NCBI GenBank assembly: GCA_029224785.1
Contig: JAQXVF010000001.1
Location: 1-64,000, forward strand
Length of the DNA: 64,000 bases
Source of the DNA: Bacillota bacterium
GTDB taxonomy: Bacteria; Bacillota; Clostridia; Oscillospirales; Oscillospiraceae
Direction: 5' to 3'
Shown: one piece after another, positions 55,509-63,874 of the stretch
Layout of the letters: every line of letters begins with the position of its first letter
How positions within the stretch are numbered: position 1 is the stretch's first letter
Position numbers and translations under genes: made by a program
Notes under the pieces: model-generated
Told to the model about the DNA's origin: nothing
The model's input: only the letters and a program-made list of their open reading frames with translations
Database searches by the model: none

Positions 55509-57524
55509 TCAATCCTTTCCTGTCGTACGCTTTTTCAAAGATTCTTCTTTCAGATCGTAAAAACGGTCAATGTTGGCAATCAGCTTATCCAGCACATCCT
55601 TCACATCCGCATTGGGCACCTGTGCACCGGCTGTTGCGGAGTTTCCGCCGCCGCCCAGCGGCTCCAGAATGATCTGCACGTTCACATCACCGATGGATCG
55701 TCCGGATACCACCACCTCGGTCCCCTGGGCATACAGCACAAAGGAGGCAGATATTCCGGAGATGTTCAGCAGCTCATCCGCTGCCTGGGCGGCGAGTACC
55801 CGGGTCGTCCCGGTGCTTAGCGCGGCAATGGCGATCTCCTGCCGGTACAGCCGGGCAGACTTGATGATCTGGTACTTGGCCATGGTATCCTGGAAATCGC
55901 TTTGCAGCAGTTTTTTCACCTCGATGGTATCGGCGCCCGCACGCTTGAGCAGGGCCGCCGCCTCAAAGGTCCGGTCTTCCGTTCGGATCTGGAAGCTCTT
56001 GGTATCCAGGAAAATGCCGGCAAGAAGGGCCTTTGCCTCAATTTTCAGAATATCGGCGGACTCCACCGTATACTGAAGCAGCTCCGTCACCAGCTCGGAA
56101 GCGGAGGAAGCGGAGGTCTCGTGGTAGTTGAGCACCACGGAGGAGATATAATCCGCGGCGCGGCGGTGGTGGTCGATGATGCAGACCTTGCTGATGGCCT
56201 CCAGCAGCGGCTGGCTCTCCACCTGATCCGGCCGGTTGGTATCCACAACGATCAGCAGGCTGCGGCTGTTGCAGTGCAGCAAAGCCTCCTGGCCGCTGAT
56301 AAACACATTCTGGTATTCCGGCACCTGCATGGCCTGCTCCAGCAGGGCGCCGGCGGCATTTTTTTCCATATCCAGCACAACGCTGGCTTTCTTTCCCTTT
56401 TTCCGGCAGAGACAAGCCACACCCATGGCTGCACCCACGGCATCCAGATCCGCATTCCGGTGTCCCATGATGTAGATATGCTCGCTCTGGACGATCAGAT
56501 CCGCCAGGGTATCGGCCATCACGCGGGAGCGCACATTGCTGCGATTGGTGCTCTTGTGCTCCATTCCGCCGAAAAAGCTGAATTCATAGCGGTTCCTCAG
56601 CACCGCCTGGTTGCCTCCACGGCTCAGCGCCATTTCCAGCGACAGGGAGGCAAAGTTGTATCCCTGTTCAAAGCTCTCGCTTTCCATACCGATTCCGCAG
56701 GAAATGGATGCCTGAATCCCCGTGGGACTGGTCACCTGGTGGATGTCCTCCAAAATAGAGAATTTCCCCTCTTCGGCATCCCGGAGATAGCGGTGCTCAA
56801 ACAGGAACAGGTAACGGTTCCGCTCCAGCCGGCGCAGCAGGCCATGGTAGTTTTCGCACCACTTGGCGATCAGGTCATCGATCTGGGCATTCAGGGCCGA
56901 AATGGCACCCTCCTGCAGGTTTTTGGTCAGCTCATCGTAGTTGTCCACCAGGATGATGGCCACCACCGGGCGGGAGCGGATATATTCGTCCCGCACCTGG
57001 TACAGCTCCGTCAGATCCGAGAAATACAACATAGAGAGAACCGTGCGGTCCCCGTCGCTTGCCCGGAACGACGATCCCGAGATCCGGTAGCGGCGATCTT
57101 TCATGGTGACATCATAGGCATATTCATTCTTTCCGGAGATCAGCCAGTCCACGCTGAAATTGGGGATATAATCCCGGATCTTCTGGGAATCCATTTTGTC
57201 ATGATAGCCGGCTGCCTTGGAAAACAGGTCGTTGGCCCAGAGGATGGTGCCATCTCCCGGCCGGATCAGCACCATGGGCACGGGGACATCTGCGCTGTCT
57301 GCCTCCTCCCGCACGGAAACCGCCCTCCGGGAATAAGCCTGAAGCTCCCTGCGGCGGCTTTCCCGCCCGAACCGGTGAAGCACCATCAGACCTATGGTGA
57401 CAGCAGCTTCCACTCCGGCAAGAAGATAGTCCTGCCGCAGGACCGCCAGCGCCGCAAAGCAGAAAAGGAAACCAAAAAACAACCCCACACCGGGCTCCAG
57501 AAGTCTGCTCAGCTTTTTCTTCAT
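55509..57524 (-). CDS. gdpP: Cyclic di-AMP phosphodiesterase GdpP
   Basis: Membrane enzyme that breaks down c-di-AMP (671 aa). It has two N-terminal helices, a PAS-like domain (about 75-165), a degenerate GGDEF domain (about 170-310, [10 protein letters not shown] in place of GGDEF), and a DHH-DHHA1 module with [29 protein letters not shown] and [12 protein letters not shown]. All metal-binding residues of the DHH domain look intact. ATG 57524 is eight bases after GGAGG. Confidence 0.95.
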   Translation of the reverse strand: MKKKLSRLLEPGVGLFFGFLFCFAALAVLRQDYLLAGVEAAVTIGLMVLHRFGRESRRRELQAYSRRAVSVREEADSADVPVPMVLIRPGDGTILWANDLFSKAAGYHDKMDSQKIRDYIPNFSVDWLISGKNEYAYDVTMKDRRYRISGSSFRASDGDRTVLSMLYFSDLTELYQVRDEYIRSRPVVAIILVDNYDELTKNLQEGAISALNAQIDDLIAKWCENYHGLLRRLERNRYLFLFEHRYLRDAEEGKFSILEDIHQVTSPTGIQASISCGIGMESESFEQGYNFASLSLEMALSRGGNQAVLRNRYEFSFFGGMEHKSTNRSNVRSRVMADTLADLIVQSEHIYIMGHRNADLDAVGAAMGVACLCRKKGKKASVVLDMEKNAAGALLEQAMQVPEYQNVFISGQEALLHCNSRSLLIVVDTNRPDQVESQPLLEAISKVCIIDHHRRAADYISSVVLNYHETSASSASELVTELLQYTVESADILKIEAKALLAGIFLDTKSFQIRTEDRTFEAAALLKRAGADTIEVKKLLQSDFQDTMAKYQIIKSARLYRQEIAIAALSTGTTRVLAAQAADELLNISGISASFVLYAQGTEVVVSGRSIGDVNVQIILEPLGGGGNSATAGAQVPNADVKDVLDKLIANIDRFYDLKEESLKKRTTGKD

Positions 57525-57576
57525 ACCATACGCCTCCCTGCCGGCTAAATTCCACAGTACAGTCATTATAACGGAT

Positions 57577-57605
57577 ATTATAACAAATTCCCACCGCCTG
57601 TGCAA
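57577..57605 (-). promoter_or_regulatory. Promoter of the gdpP operon
   Basis: Minus strand TTGCAC (57605-57600), 17-base spacer and exact TATAAT (57582-57577). A second TATAAT lies about 16 bases further on. The 309-base gap between gdpP and rnj holds this promoter, an extended -10 for rnj (TGTTATACT, 57665-57673) and the rnj leader, which folds into a hairpin (GATTGC...GCAATC, about 57675-57709). Confidence 0.7.
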
Positions 57606-57832
57606 CCGGTTTTTCCTCTTTTCCAGGCTCCCCAGAAAAAAAAGTATACTTTTCCCCATAAATGTGTTATACTGATTGCAAAGCGTTGGGTGGGCAGACC
57701 CAAGCAATCCAAATACACACAGATAATCGTGCGATCGGAACGGGAATGACGGCGATTCAGGGCCGAAACTTCCGGGATGATTGCTGTATTGTTGCGGCCA
57801 TTTTATGGCATTATTTGAAAGGAGTATCTTTT

Positions 57833-59488
57833 TTGGCTGAAAAATTGAAAATTATTCCCCTTGGCGGACTGGACGAGATCGGAAAGAATATGACCGTCCT
57901 GGAATACGGCAAAGACATGATCGTGGTGGACTGCGGCATCGGCTTCCCGGATGAGGAGATGTACGGCGTGGATCTGGTGATCCCCGACTTCAGCTATCTG
58001 GTGAAAAACGCCGCCAAGCTCCGGGGGATGTTCATCACCCACGGTCACGAGGACCACATCGGTTCCATTCCCTACTGTATGCAGGAGGTGAACTGCCCCA
58101 TTCACGGCACTGCCATGACCAATGGCCTGATCAAGCTGAAGCTGGACGAGCACCGGCTCTCCGACAAGGTCAAGCTGGTGACCCATAAGCCCGGCGACGT
58201 TGTAAAAGCGGGCTGCTTCTCCGTGGAGTTCATCCATGTGAACCATTCCATCGCCGATGCTGTGGCCTTTGCCATCCGCACGCCGGCAGGAACCGTGGTC
58301 ATGACCGGAGACTTTAAGATCGATCCCTCCTCCACAGACGGCATGACGGATCTGGCACGGTTCGGACAGCTTGGCAACGAAGGCGTGCTGGCACTTCTGT
58401 GCGACTCCACCAATGTGGAGCGTCAGGGCTACACCCCCAGCGAGAACACCGTGGCAGAGAGTCTGGACCGGCTCTTCAAGGGCTGTGATCAGCGGATTGT
58501 GGTCACCACCTTTGCTTCCAATATGTACCGGATCCAGGCGGTGCTGAACACCGCGCAGCGCTACGGGCGGAAGGTGGCCGTCACCGGACGGAGCATGGAA
58601 AACATCCTGAAGGTCGGTCAGGAGCTGGGATACCTGAAGGTTCCCGAAGGCCTGATCGTGGAGCTGGGCACCATCAAGAACCTGCCCAAAAATAAGATCG
58701 TCATCGTTTCCACCGGCTCCCAGGGCGAGAATATGTCCGCCATGTACCGCATGGCCTTCTCCACCCACAAGCAGGTGGACATCATGGCCGGTGACCGCAT
58801 CATCATTTCCGCCTCTGCCATTCCCGGAAACGAAAAGGCCATCTCCAAGATCATCAACGAGCTGTACCGCAAGGGCGCCGAGGTGGTATACGAAAAGAGC
58901 GAAGGACTTCATGTGTCCGGTCACGCCTGCCAGGAGGAGCTGAAGATCATTCATGCCCTGTGCAAGCCCAAATTTTTCATCCCCATTCACGGAGAACAGC
59001 GCCATCTGCAGATCCACGGCAAGCTTGCCGTGCAGATGGGCATGAACCGCCGGAACGTCTTTATTGCCGAGCTGGGCAATGTGCTGGAGCTGACCGCCAA
59101 AAGCTGCAAGTTCAACGGCAGCGCTCCCGTGGGCATGGTCCTTGTGGACGGCTATGGCGTGGGAGACGTGGGAAGCGTGGTGCTGCGGGACCGGAAGCAT
59201 CTTGCCCAGGACGGCATGATCGTGGTCTGTGTCAATCTGTCCGGTCAGGACGGATCCGTGATTACCGGACCGGATATCATCACCAGAGGCTTCATCTATG
59301 TAAAGGAATCCGATGAGCTGATCGAAGAGATGCGTCAGGTGGCCATGGAGGCCATTGACCGCTGCCGTGCCAAGCACGTTCGGGACTGGTCTGCCATCAA
59401 GTCCGCCATCAAAAATGACCTGTCGGGCTTCCTGTACAAGTCCACAAAACGGAACCCCATGATTCTGCCCATTCTCATGGAGATCTGA
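57833..59488 (+). CDS. rnj: Ribonuclease J
   Basis: RNA-processing and decay enzyme with 5'-3' exo- and endonuclease activity (551 aa). It has the metallo-beta-lactamase motif HGHEDHIGS (about 73-81), the beta-CASP domain with TGRSMENILKV and STGSQGE, HVSGHACQEELK, and a C-terminal dimerisation domain. Start is TTG 57833, eight bases after AAAGGAG; the long upstream frame has no homology. The leader is about 160 bases with a stable hairpin. Confidence 0.95.
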   Translation: MAEKLKIIPLGGLDEIGKNMTVLEYGKDMIVVDCGIGFPDEEMYGVDLVIPDFSYLVKNAAKLRGMFITHGHEDHIGSIPYCMQEVNCPIHGTAMTNGLIKLKLDEHRLSDKVKLVTHKPGDVVKAGCFSVEFIHVNHSIADAVAFAIRTPAGTVVMTGDFKIDPSSTDGMTDLARFGQLGNEGVLALLCDSTNVERQGYTPSENTVAESLDRLFKGCDQRIVVTTFASNMYRIQAVLNTAQRYGRKVAVTGRSMENILKVGQELGYLKVPEGLIVELGTIKNLPKNKIVIVSTGSQGENMSAMYRMAFSTHKQVDIMAGDRIIISASAIPGNEKAISKIINELYRKGAEVVYEKSEGLHVSGHACQEELKIIHALCKPKFFIPIHGEQRHLQIHGKLAVQMGMNRRNVFIAELGNVLELTAKSCKFNGSAPVGMVLVDGYGVGDVGSVVLRDRKHLAQDGMIVVCVNLSGQDGSVITGPDIITRGFIYVKESDELIEEMRQVAMEAIDRCRAKHVRDWSAIKSAIKNDLSGFLYKSTKRNPMILPILMEI

Positions 59489-59494
59489 CAACCG

Positions 59495-59519
59495 GGCCGC
59501 CCCTTCGGGCGGCCTTTTT
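59495..59519 (+). terminator. Terminator after rnj
   Basis: GGCCGCCC pairs with GGGCGGCC (59495-59502 and 59507-59514) over a CTTC loop, then five T. It ends 11 bases before the dus start, so dus is at least partly insulated. Confidence 0.85.
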
Positions 59520-59530
59520 CCGGAGGTACC

Positions 59531-60460
59531 ATGGAACTGTATTTCGCACCCCTGGAGGGCATCACCGATGCCCTGTTTCGAAAGGTCCACCACCGCTGCT
59601 ACCCCGGTGCCGACCGGTATTACACCCCGTTCTTTTCCCCTACGGTACACCGGAGTCTGACGCCCCGGGAGCATCGGGAGCTTCCCCGGGTGGAAAAGGG
59701 GGATCCGCTTGTCATCCCCCAGCTTTTGACCAAAAACGCCGAGGACTTTCTCTGGGCCGCCGGTCAGTGCGCGGAACGGGGATACACCGAGGTGAATCTG
59801 AATGCAGGATGTCCCTCCGGAACCGTGTTTTCCAAGGGAAAGGGGGCCGGGATGCTGTCAGATCCGGACAGTCTGGACCGGTTCCTGGAGACCGTCTTTG
59901 CGTCGACACCCCTTCCCATCTCCGTAAAGGCGAGGATCGGTGTCACGGATCCGGCGGAGTTTCCTGCCCTTTTGGCGGTTTTCAACCGGTATCCCATCTG
60001 CCGTCTGATTCTTCACCCCCGTGTCCGGAAGGCCTTTTACACAGGGACGCCGGATATGGAGCGTTTTTCCTACGCCGTCAGCCACAGCAAAGCTCCCCTC
60101 TGCTATAACGGCGATGTGCAGGCCCTTTCCCAGGTCGAGGCACTGCAGCATACATATCCTTCCCTGAACGCCTGCATGATCGGCCGTGCGCTGGTCGGCA
60201 ATCCGGGTCTGCTTTCCGGAGACCGGGATGTGGAAAAGCTGCGTTCCTTCCACGATGAGCTGTTCGACGGATATCTGCAGCTATTCGGCAGTCCGAAAAA
60301 CACCATGTTCCGGATGAAGGAGCATTGGAATTACCTGCTGCCGAATTTCAAAGGCAGCGAAAAGCTGGCAAAAAGCCTGCGGAAAACCACGGATCTCCGG
60401 CAGTTCCGAAGCATTACCCGGGAGATTTTCCAAACCCTCCCTTTCGAGCCTCCAGAATAA
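59531..60460 (+). CDS. dus: tRNA-dihydrouridine synthase
   Basis: FMN enzyme that reduces uridines in tRNA D-loops (309 aa). It has LYFAPLEGITDALFRKV at the N-terminus, the catalytic NAGCPSG (about 93-99), SVKARIGV and HPRVRKAFYTG (FMN/substrate motifs), and a C-terminal tRNA-binding helical part. Which uridine is the target is not decided. The ribosome binding site CCGGAGG lies in the tail of the rnj terminator. Confidence 0.92.
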   Translation: MELYFAPLEGITDALFRKVHHRCYPGADRYYTPFFSPTVHRSLTPREHRELPRVEKGDPLVIPQLLTKNAEDFLWAAGQCAERGYTEVNLNAGCPSGTVFSKGKGAGMLSDPDSLDRFLETVFASTPLPISVKARIGVTDPAEFPALLAVFNRYPICRLILHPRVRKAFYTGTPDMERFSYAVSHSKAPLCYNGDVQALSQVEALQHTYPSLNACMIGRALVGNPGLLSGDRDVEKLRSFHDELFDGYLQLFGSPKNTMFRMKEHWNYLLPNFKGSEKLAKSLRKTTDLRQFRSITREIFQTLPFEPPE

Positions 60461-60475
60461 TACTGCAATCAGCAT

Positions 60476-60504
60476 AGGCCGGTGTTCACACCGGCCTCTT
60501 GTTT
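60476..60504 (+). terminator. Terminator after dus
   Basis: AGGCCGGTG (60476-60484) pairs with CACCGGCCT (60489-60497), loop TTCA, then CTTGTTTT. It overlaps the stop of the convergent 66-aa gene. Confidence 0.75.
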
Positions 60505-60686
60505 TCCATGGATCCATTCGCAAGGGAATCCACGATTCTGTGCATCTCCTGTTTCGAACGGGCATTGTGTGCCTGATTCAGAATTCTCCGTTTTTCCTCC
60601 TCGGACATGGCAGCATACACATTCATCGCCGGCTCATTCATAGCCAGCGCCATACCAAATCCAAGGGGAAGCATGTCGTAATCCAT
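60486..60686 (-). CDS. Small protein of unknown function downstream of the spoIVB remnant
   Basis: A 66-aa mostly helical, charged protein I do not recognise. It starts MDYDMLPLGFGMALAMNEPAM and has a conserved-looking MSEEEKRRILNQAHNARSKQEM segment. A strong AAAGGAGG lies before the ATG and overlaps the stop of the duplicated spoIVB tail, 12 bases upstream. It therefore looks like a gene that once followed a spoIVB copy directly in one operon. Not a membrane protein. Confidence 0.75.
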   Translation of the reverse strand: MDYDMLPLGFGMALAMNEPAMNVYAAMSEEEKRRILNQAHNARSKQEMHRIVDSLANGSMENKRPV

Positions 60687-60698
60687 TCTTTTCCTCCT

Positions 60699-60822
60699 TT
60701 ACCCTGCAGCGTCCAGCATGTTTTCAATGAAGATACCATATCCGGTTTGCGGATCATTCACCAGCACATGGGTCACTGCACCGATGAGCTTGCCATTCTG
60801 AATGATGGGACTTCCGCTCACT
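60699..60822 (-). pseudogene. Second, truncated copy of the spoIVB 3' end
   Basis: The minus strand encodes [19 protein letters not shown] and continues to ENMLDAAG-stop, almost identical in protein to the last 39 residues of the intact spoIVB 240 bases upstream (changes such as V to I, T to Q and final A to G). At DNA level about one base in six differs, mostly at silent positions. The serine-protease front part is absent. Homology stops next to a TGTCAAGT inverted repeat. The copy is probably a leftover of an older or foreign spoIVB. Confidence 0.85.
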
Positions 60823-60826
60823 TCTG

Positions 60827-60933
60827 TGTCAAGTATGGGGCAAAAGAATTCTGTGCTTTTCTGCAGTTTTTATGCGTTTTTTCAGGTAATTGGCAGGTTT
60901 TTACACCTATCAATCGCTGTCCTTAACTTGACA
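60827..60933. mobile_element. Possible 107-bp terminal-inverted-repeat (MITE-like) element
   Basis: An AT-rich segment bounded by TGTCAAGT (60827-60834) and its inverted copy ACTTGACA (60926-60933), without coding capacity. It begins where homology of the spoIVB remnant ends. No target site duplication is obvious. The family is not known to me, and it could also be an end of a larger lost element. Confidence 0.45.
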
Positions 60934-60942
60934 TAGATAAAT

Positions 60943-60984
60943 TGTCGAAAAAGGAGACTTTTAATTTTTCCTTCTTTTTCGACA
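60943..60984. promoter_or_regulatory. Inverted pair of Spo0A boxes
   Basis: TGTCGAA at 60943-60949 and its inverted copy TTCGACA at 60978-60984 match the Spo0A box. The arms extend to a 12-bp inverted repeat (TTGTCGAAAAAG). They lie downstream of spoIVB, where many Firmicutes carry spo0A. The boxes are visible; binding is inferred. Confidence 0.5.
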
Positions 60985-61028
60985 AATTCTGATATTTACC
61001 AGACCGTCGGTTTTGGTTTCTTCAATAG

Positions 61029-61063
61029 AAAGCGCAAGTGGGAGATTACTCCCACTTCGCTTT
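61029..61063 (-). terminator. Terminator of spoIVB
   Basis: AAAGCG(C)AAGTGGGAG (61029-61044) pairs with CTCCCACTTCGCTTT (61049-61063, one bulge). On the minus strand CTTT and CTATTG follow. It starts at the spoIVB stop codon. Confidence 0.7.
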
Positions 61064-62030
61064 ATGCCGCCGCGTCCAGCATGTTTTCAATGAAGATGCC
61101 ATAACCCGTTGTGGGGTCATTCACAAGGACGTGAGTAACAGCGCCCACTAATTTGCCGTTTTGGATGATGGGACTTCCGCTCATTCCCTGAACGATGCCA
61201 CCCGTTTTTTCCAGCAGTGCCGGATCCGTCACCTTCAGCAGCAGGTTCCGCTGGCTGTTTTGACCGGAGGGATAGATTTTGAGAATTTCCACAGAATAAT
61301 CCCGCGGCATATTCCTGCCTACGGTGCTGCGGATCACCGCTTTTCCCGTGGTGATCTCTTTCCAATCCGCCACCGGCAGCGCCTGGCCCGAAAAACCGTT
61401 TTCCAGATGCCCGAATACTCCCTTTTCCGTATTGCGGTCCAGGATCCCCATCCCATCCGTCATGGCACCGATGAGCTGTCCCGGCGATCCGGAAGTACCT
61501 TTTTTCACGGACACCACGCTGGCCTCATAAACCTTCCCAGCCGTCATCTTCAGCAGCGAACCCTGCCGGCTGTTGACACCGTGACCCAGCGCACCGAAGG
61601 CTCCGGTTTCCGGATCATACCAGGTCACCGTTCCGATGCCGCTGATACCCTGCCGAAGATAGATGCCGAGCTGCGGCCCCCGGGCTGTTGCCTCCGGGTG
61701 TAGCTTCAGCTCATGAACCCGTCCTCCCCGCAGTACCTTCAGGATTACTGTTCCGTCAGATCTTTGCAGGATCTTTTTCACGTCTTCTGCTGTTCTGACA
61801 GGCCTGCCATCCATTTCCAGCAGCTCGTCCCCCGGCATCAGGCCCGCTTTTTTGGCAGAGATTCCCATAAAATCGTCAATTGCCGCCACGCAGACGCGGT
61901 CACTCTCCATCTCGATCCCGACCACCCTGCCTACCGGCACCAGCTCCCGGGCGGCAAACACCGGAATCACAAGCATCCATAAAAACAGCAGCATGGCGGC
62001 GCCGCGTCTGATTCTCTTTATCATGTTCAT
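61062..62030 (-). CDS. spoIVB: SpoIVB sporulation signalling serine peptidase
   Basis: Secreted S55 peptidase that, during sporulation, is made in the forespore and triggers sigma-K activation in the mother cell. The 322-aa protein has an N-terminal membrane helix (about 12-27), a PDZ domain (about 45-115) and the S55 domain with the catalytic His in GALGHGV and catalytic Ser in GMSGSPI. It is shorter than the 426-aa Bacillus protein but has both catalytic motifs. Two ATGs (62030, 62024) follow GGAGGAGG. recN and spo0A, frequent neighbours, are not adjacent. Confidence 0.93.
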   Translation of the reverse strand: MNMIKRIRRGAAMLLFLWMLVIPVFAARELVPVGRVVGIEMESDRVCVAAIDDFMGISAKKAGLMPGDELLEMDGRPVRTAEDVKKILQRSDGTVILKVLRGGRVHELKLHPEATARGPQLGIYLRQGISGIGTVTWYDPETGAFGALGHGVNSRQGSLLKMTAGKVYEASVVSVKKGTSGSPGQLIGAMTDGMGILDRNTEKGVFGHLENGFSGQALPVADWKEITTGKAVIRSTVGRNMPRDYSVEILKIYPSGQNSQRNLLLKVTDPALLEKTGGIVQGMSGSPIIQNGKLVGAVTHVLVNDPTTGYGIFIENMLDAAA

Positions 62031-62147
62031 TCCTCCTCCCTTCCCACGTTCTTAATATTCCGCAGGATCGGTTTTGTAACCCATGGAAAAGACGAAAAAG
62101 ATGGGAGATTCCGGAAAATCGATTGCCATATGAAAAGCTTCTGCCTA

Positions 62148-62176
62148 TTGACAAAGTAGGTAAATCATGTTATACT
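62148..62176 (+). promoter_or_regulatory. Promoter of iscS-iscU-iscR
   Basis: Exact TTGACA (62148-62153), 17-base spacer, TATACT (62171-62176). The two arms of a 9-bp dyad lie on either side of the -10. Confidence 0.85.
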
Positions 62177-62188
62177 CGGTTTACCTAC
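62156..62188 (+). promoter_or_regulatory. Likely IscR (Rrf2) operator
   Basis: GTAGGTAAA (62156-62164) and its inverted copy TTTACCTAC (62180-62188), separated by 15 bases and enclosing the -10. An Rrf2 regulator is the third gene of this operon, so autoregulation is likely. Confidence 0.6.
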
Positions 62189-62240
62189 AAAACTACTATG
62201 CAAATATGTATGTGCTTATTTTACAGGAGGTCCTATTTCC

Positions 62241-63428
62241 ATGCAGATATATGCCGATAATGCCGCCACCACAAAAATGAGCAAGATCGCCCTGGATACC
62301 ATGGTTTCCGCACTGAATGACCTGTACGGCAATCCCTCCAGTCTCCATTCCGTCGGTCAGCAGGCCAAGGAAGCTCTGGAAGAGGCCCGTGCCACCGTGG
62401 CATCCTGCCTGGGCTGTGAGCCCCGGGAGATCTACTTTACTTCCGGCGGCAGCGAAGCCGATAACCAGGCTATCCGCTCTGCCGCCCATCAAGGTGCAAA
62501 AAAAGGCAAAAAACACATTATCTCCACCGCTTTTGAGCATCACGCCGTTCTCCACACCCTGAAAAGGCTGGAAAAGGAGGGCTTTGAGGTCACGCTTCTG
62601 GATGTGCATGAAAACGGCATGGTGTCCGCCCAGCAGGTAAAGGAGGCCATTCGGCCCGACACCTGCCTGGTCACCATTATGTACGCCAACAACGAGATCG
62701 GCTCCGTCATGCCCATTGCGGAGATCGGTGCCGTCTGCCGGGAGGCCAAGGTTCCCTTCCACACCGATGCCGTCCAGGCTGTAGGCCACCTGGCAATTGA
62801 CGTAAAGGCGCAAAACATTGATATGCTGAGCCTTTCCGGCCACAAGTTCCACGGTCCCAAGGGCATCGGCGCCCTGTATGTCCGCCGGGGTATCCTGCTG
62901 GAGAATCTGATCGACGGCGGCGCTCAGGAACGGGGCAAGCGGGCCGGCACCGAGAATCTGCCTGCCATCTGCTCCATGGCTGCTGCCTTGAAGGATGCCT
63001 GTGACCATCTGGAGGAAAACGCCGCCAAGGTCTCCGCCCTGCGGGACAGATTGATCGCCGGTCTTTCCACGATTCCCCACTGCGCCCTCAATGGAGATCC
63101 GGTTCACCGGCTGCCCGGCAACGTAAGCTTCTGCTTTGAAGGCATCGAGGGAGAGTCCCTGCTGCTTCTGCTGGATGCCAAAGGGATCTGCGCATCCTCC
63201 GGCTCCGCCTGCACCTCCGGTTCTCTGGATCCCAGCCATGTGCTGCTGGCCATCGGCCGTGTCCACGATGTGGCCCACGGCTCCCTGCGGCTTTCCCTGT
63301 GTGAGACCAACACCCGGGAGGAAGTGGACTATATGATCCGGGAGATCCCCCAGGTGGTGTCCTACCTGCGCGGCATGAGTCCGGTCTGGCGTGACCTGCA
63401 GACCGGAAAACGTCAGTATATTCTTTGA
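62241..63428 (+). CDS. iscS: Cysteine desulfurase (IscS/NifS type)
   Basis: PLP enzyme that supplies sulfur for Fe-S clusters (395 aa). It has [11 protein letters not shown] at the N-terminus, the PLP lysine in [12 protein letters not shown] (about residue 202) and the sulfur-carrying Cys in [10 protein letters not shown] (about 322-331). The long active-site loop puts it in the IscS/NifS group. Start follows GGAGGTCC. iscU and an Rrf2 regulator follow directly. Confidence 0.96.
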   Translation: MQIYADNAATTKMSKIALDTMVSALNDLYGNPSSLHSVGQQAKEALEEARATVASCLGCEPREIYFTSGGSEADNQAIRSAAHQGAKKGKKHIISTAFEHHAVLHTLKRLEKEGFEVTLLDVHENGMVSAQQVKEAIRPDTCLVTIMYANNEIGSVMPIAEIGAVCREAKVPFHTDAVQAVGHLAIDVKAQNIDMLSLSGHKFHGPKGIGALYVRRGILLENLIDGGAQERGKRAGTENLPAICSMAAALKDACDHLEENAAKVSALRDRLIAGLSTIPHCALNGDPVHRLPGNVSFCFEGIEGESLLLLLDAKGICASSGSACTSGSLDPSHVLLAIGRVHDVAHGSLRLSLCETNTREEVDYMIREIPQVVSYLRGMSPVWRDLQTGKRQYIL

Positions 63429-63445
63429 TAGGAGTCGATAATCAT

Positions 63446-63874
63446 ATGGCACTGTACAGCGAAAAAGTAATGGATCATTTCACCCATCCCAGAAACGTGG
63501 GCATCATCGAAAACGCCGACGGCGTCGGCGAAGTGGGCAACGCCAAATGCGGCGACATCATGAAGATCTATCTGAAGATCGACAACGACATCATCACCGA
63601 TGTGAAATTTGAGACCTTCGGATGCGGTTCCGCCATTGCCTCCTCCTCCATGGCAACGGAGATGATCAAGGGCAAGAACATCAAGGACGCCATGGCCCTG
63701 ACCAACAAGGCCGTGGCCGAGGCTCTGGACGGCCTGCCTGCCCACAAACTGCACTGCTCCGTTCTGGCAGAAGAAGCCATCAAAAACGCATTGAAGGACT
63801 ACTATGACCGTCACGGGATCGCTTACGACGAAAGTCTCTTCCCCGAAAGCGATCACGACCACGAGGAAGCATGA
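63446..63874 (+). CDS. iscU: Fe-S cluster scaffold protein IscU
   Basis: A 142-aa scaffold with the three cluster cysteines in AKCGDIM, FGCGSAIASS and LHCSVLAEEA. The C-terminus is acidic and His-rich (SDHDHEEA). I chose ATG 63446, which gives MALYSEKVMDHF as in the family; the TTG at 63425 would add seven residues. Its TGA overlaps the ATG of the next gene. Confidence 0.95.
   Translation: MALYSEKVMDHFTHPRNVGIIENADGVGEVGNAKCGDIMKIYLKIDNDIITDVKFETFGCGSAIASSSMATEMIKGKNIKDAMALTNKAVAEALDGLPAHKLHCSVLAEEAIKNALKDYYDRHGIAYDESLFPESDHDHEEA

Noticed and set aside
55509-57524. Active diguanylate cyclase by virtue of a GGDEF-like domain
   Set aside because: The GGDEF motif is degenerate and the protein carries a DHH-DHHA1 module in gdpP-rplI-dnaB order, so it is a c-di-AMP phosphodiesterase.
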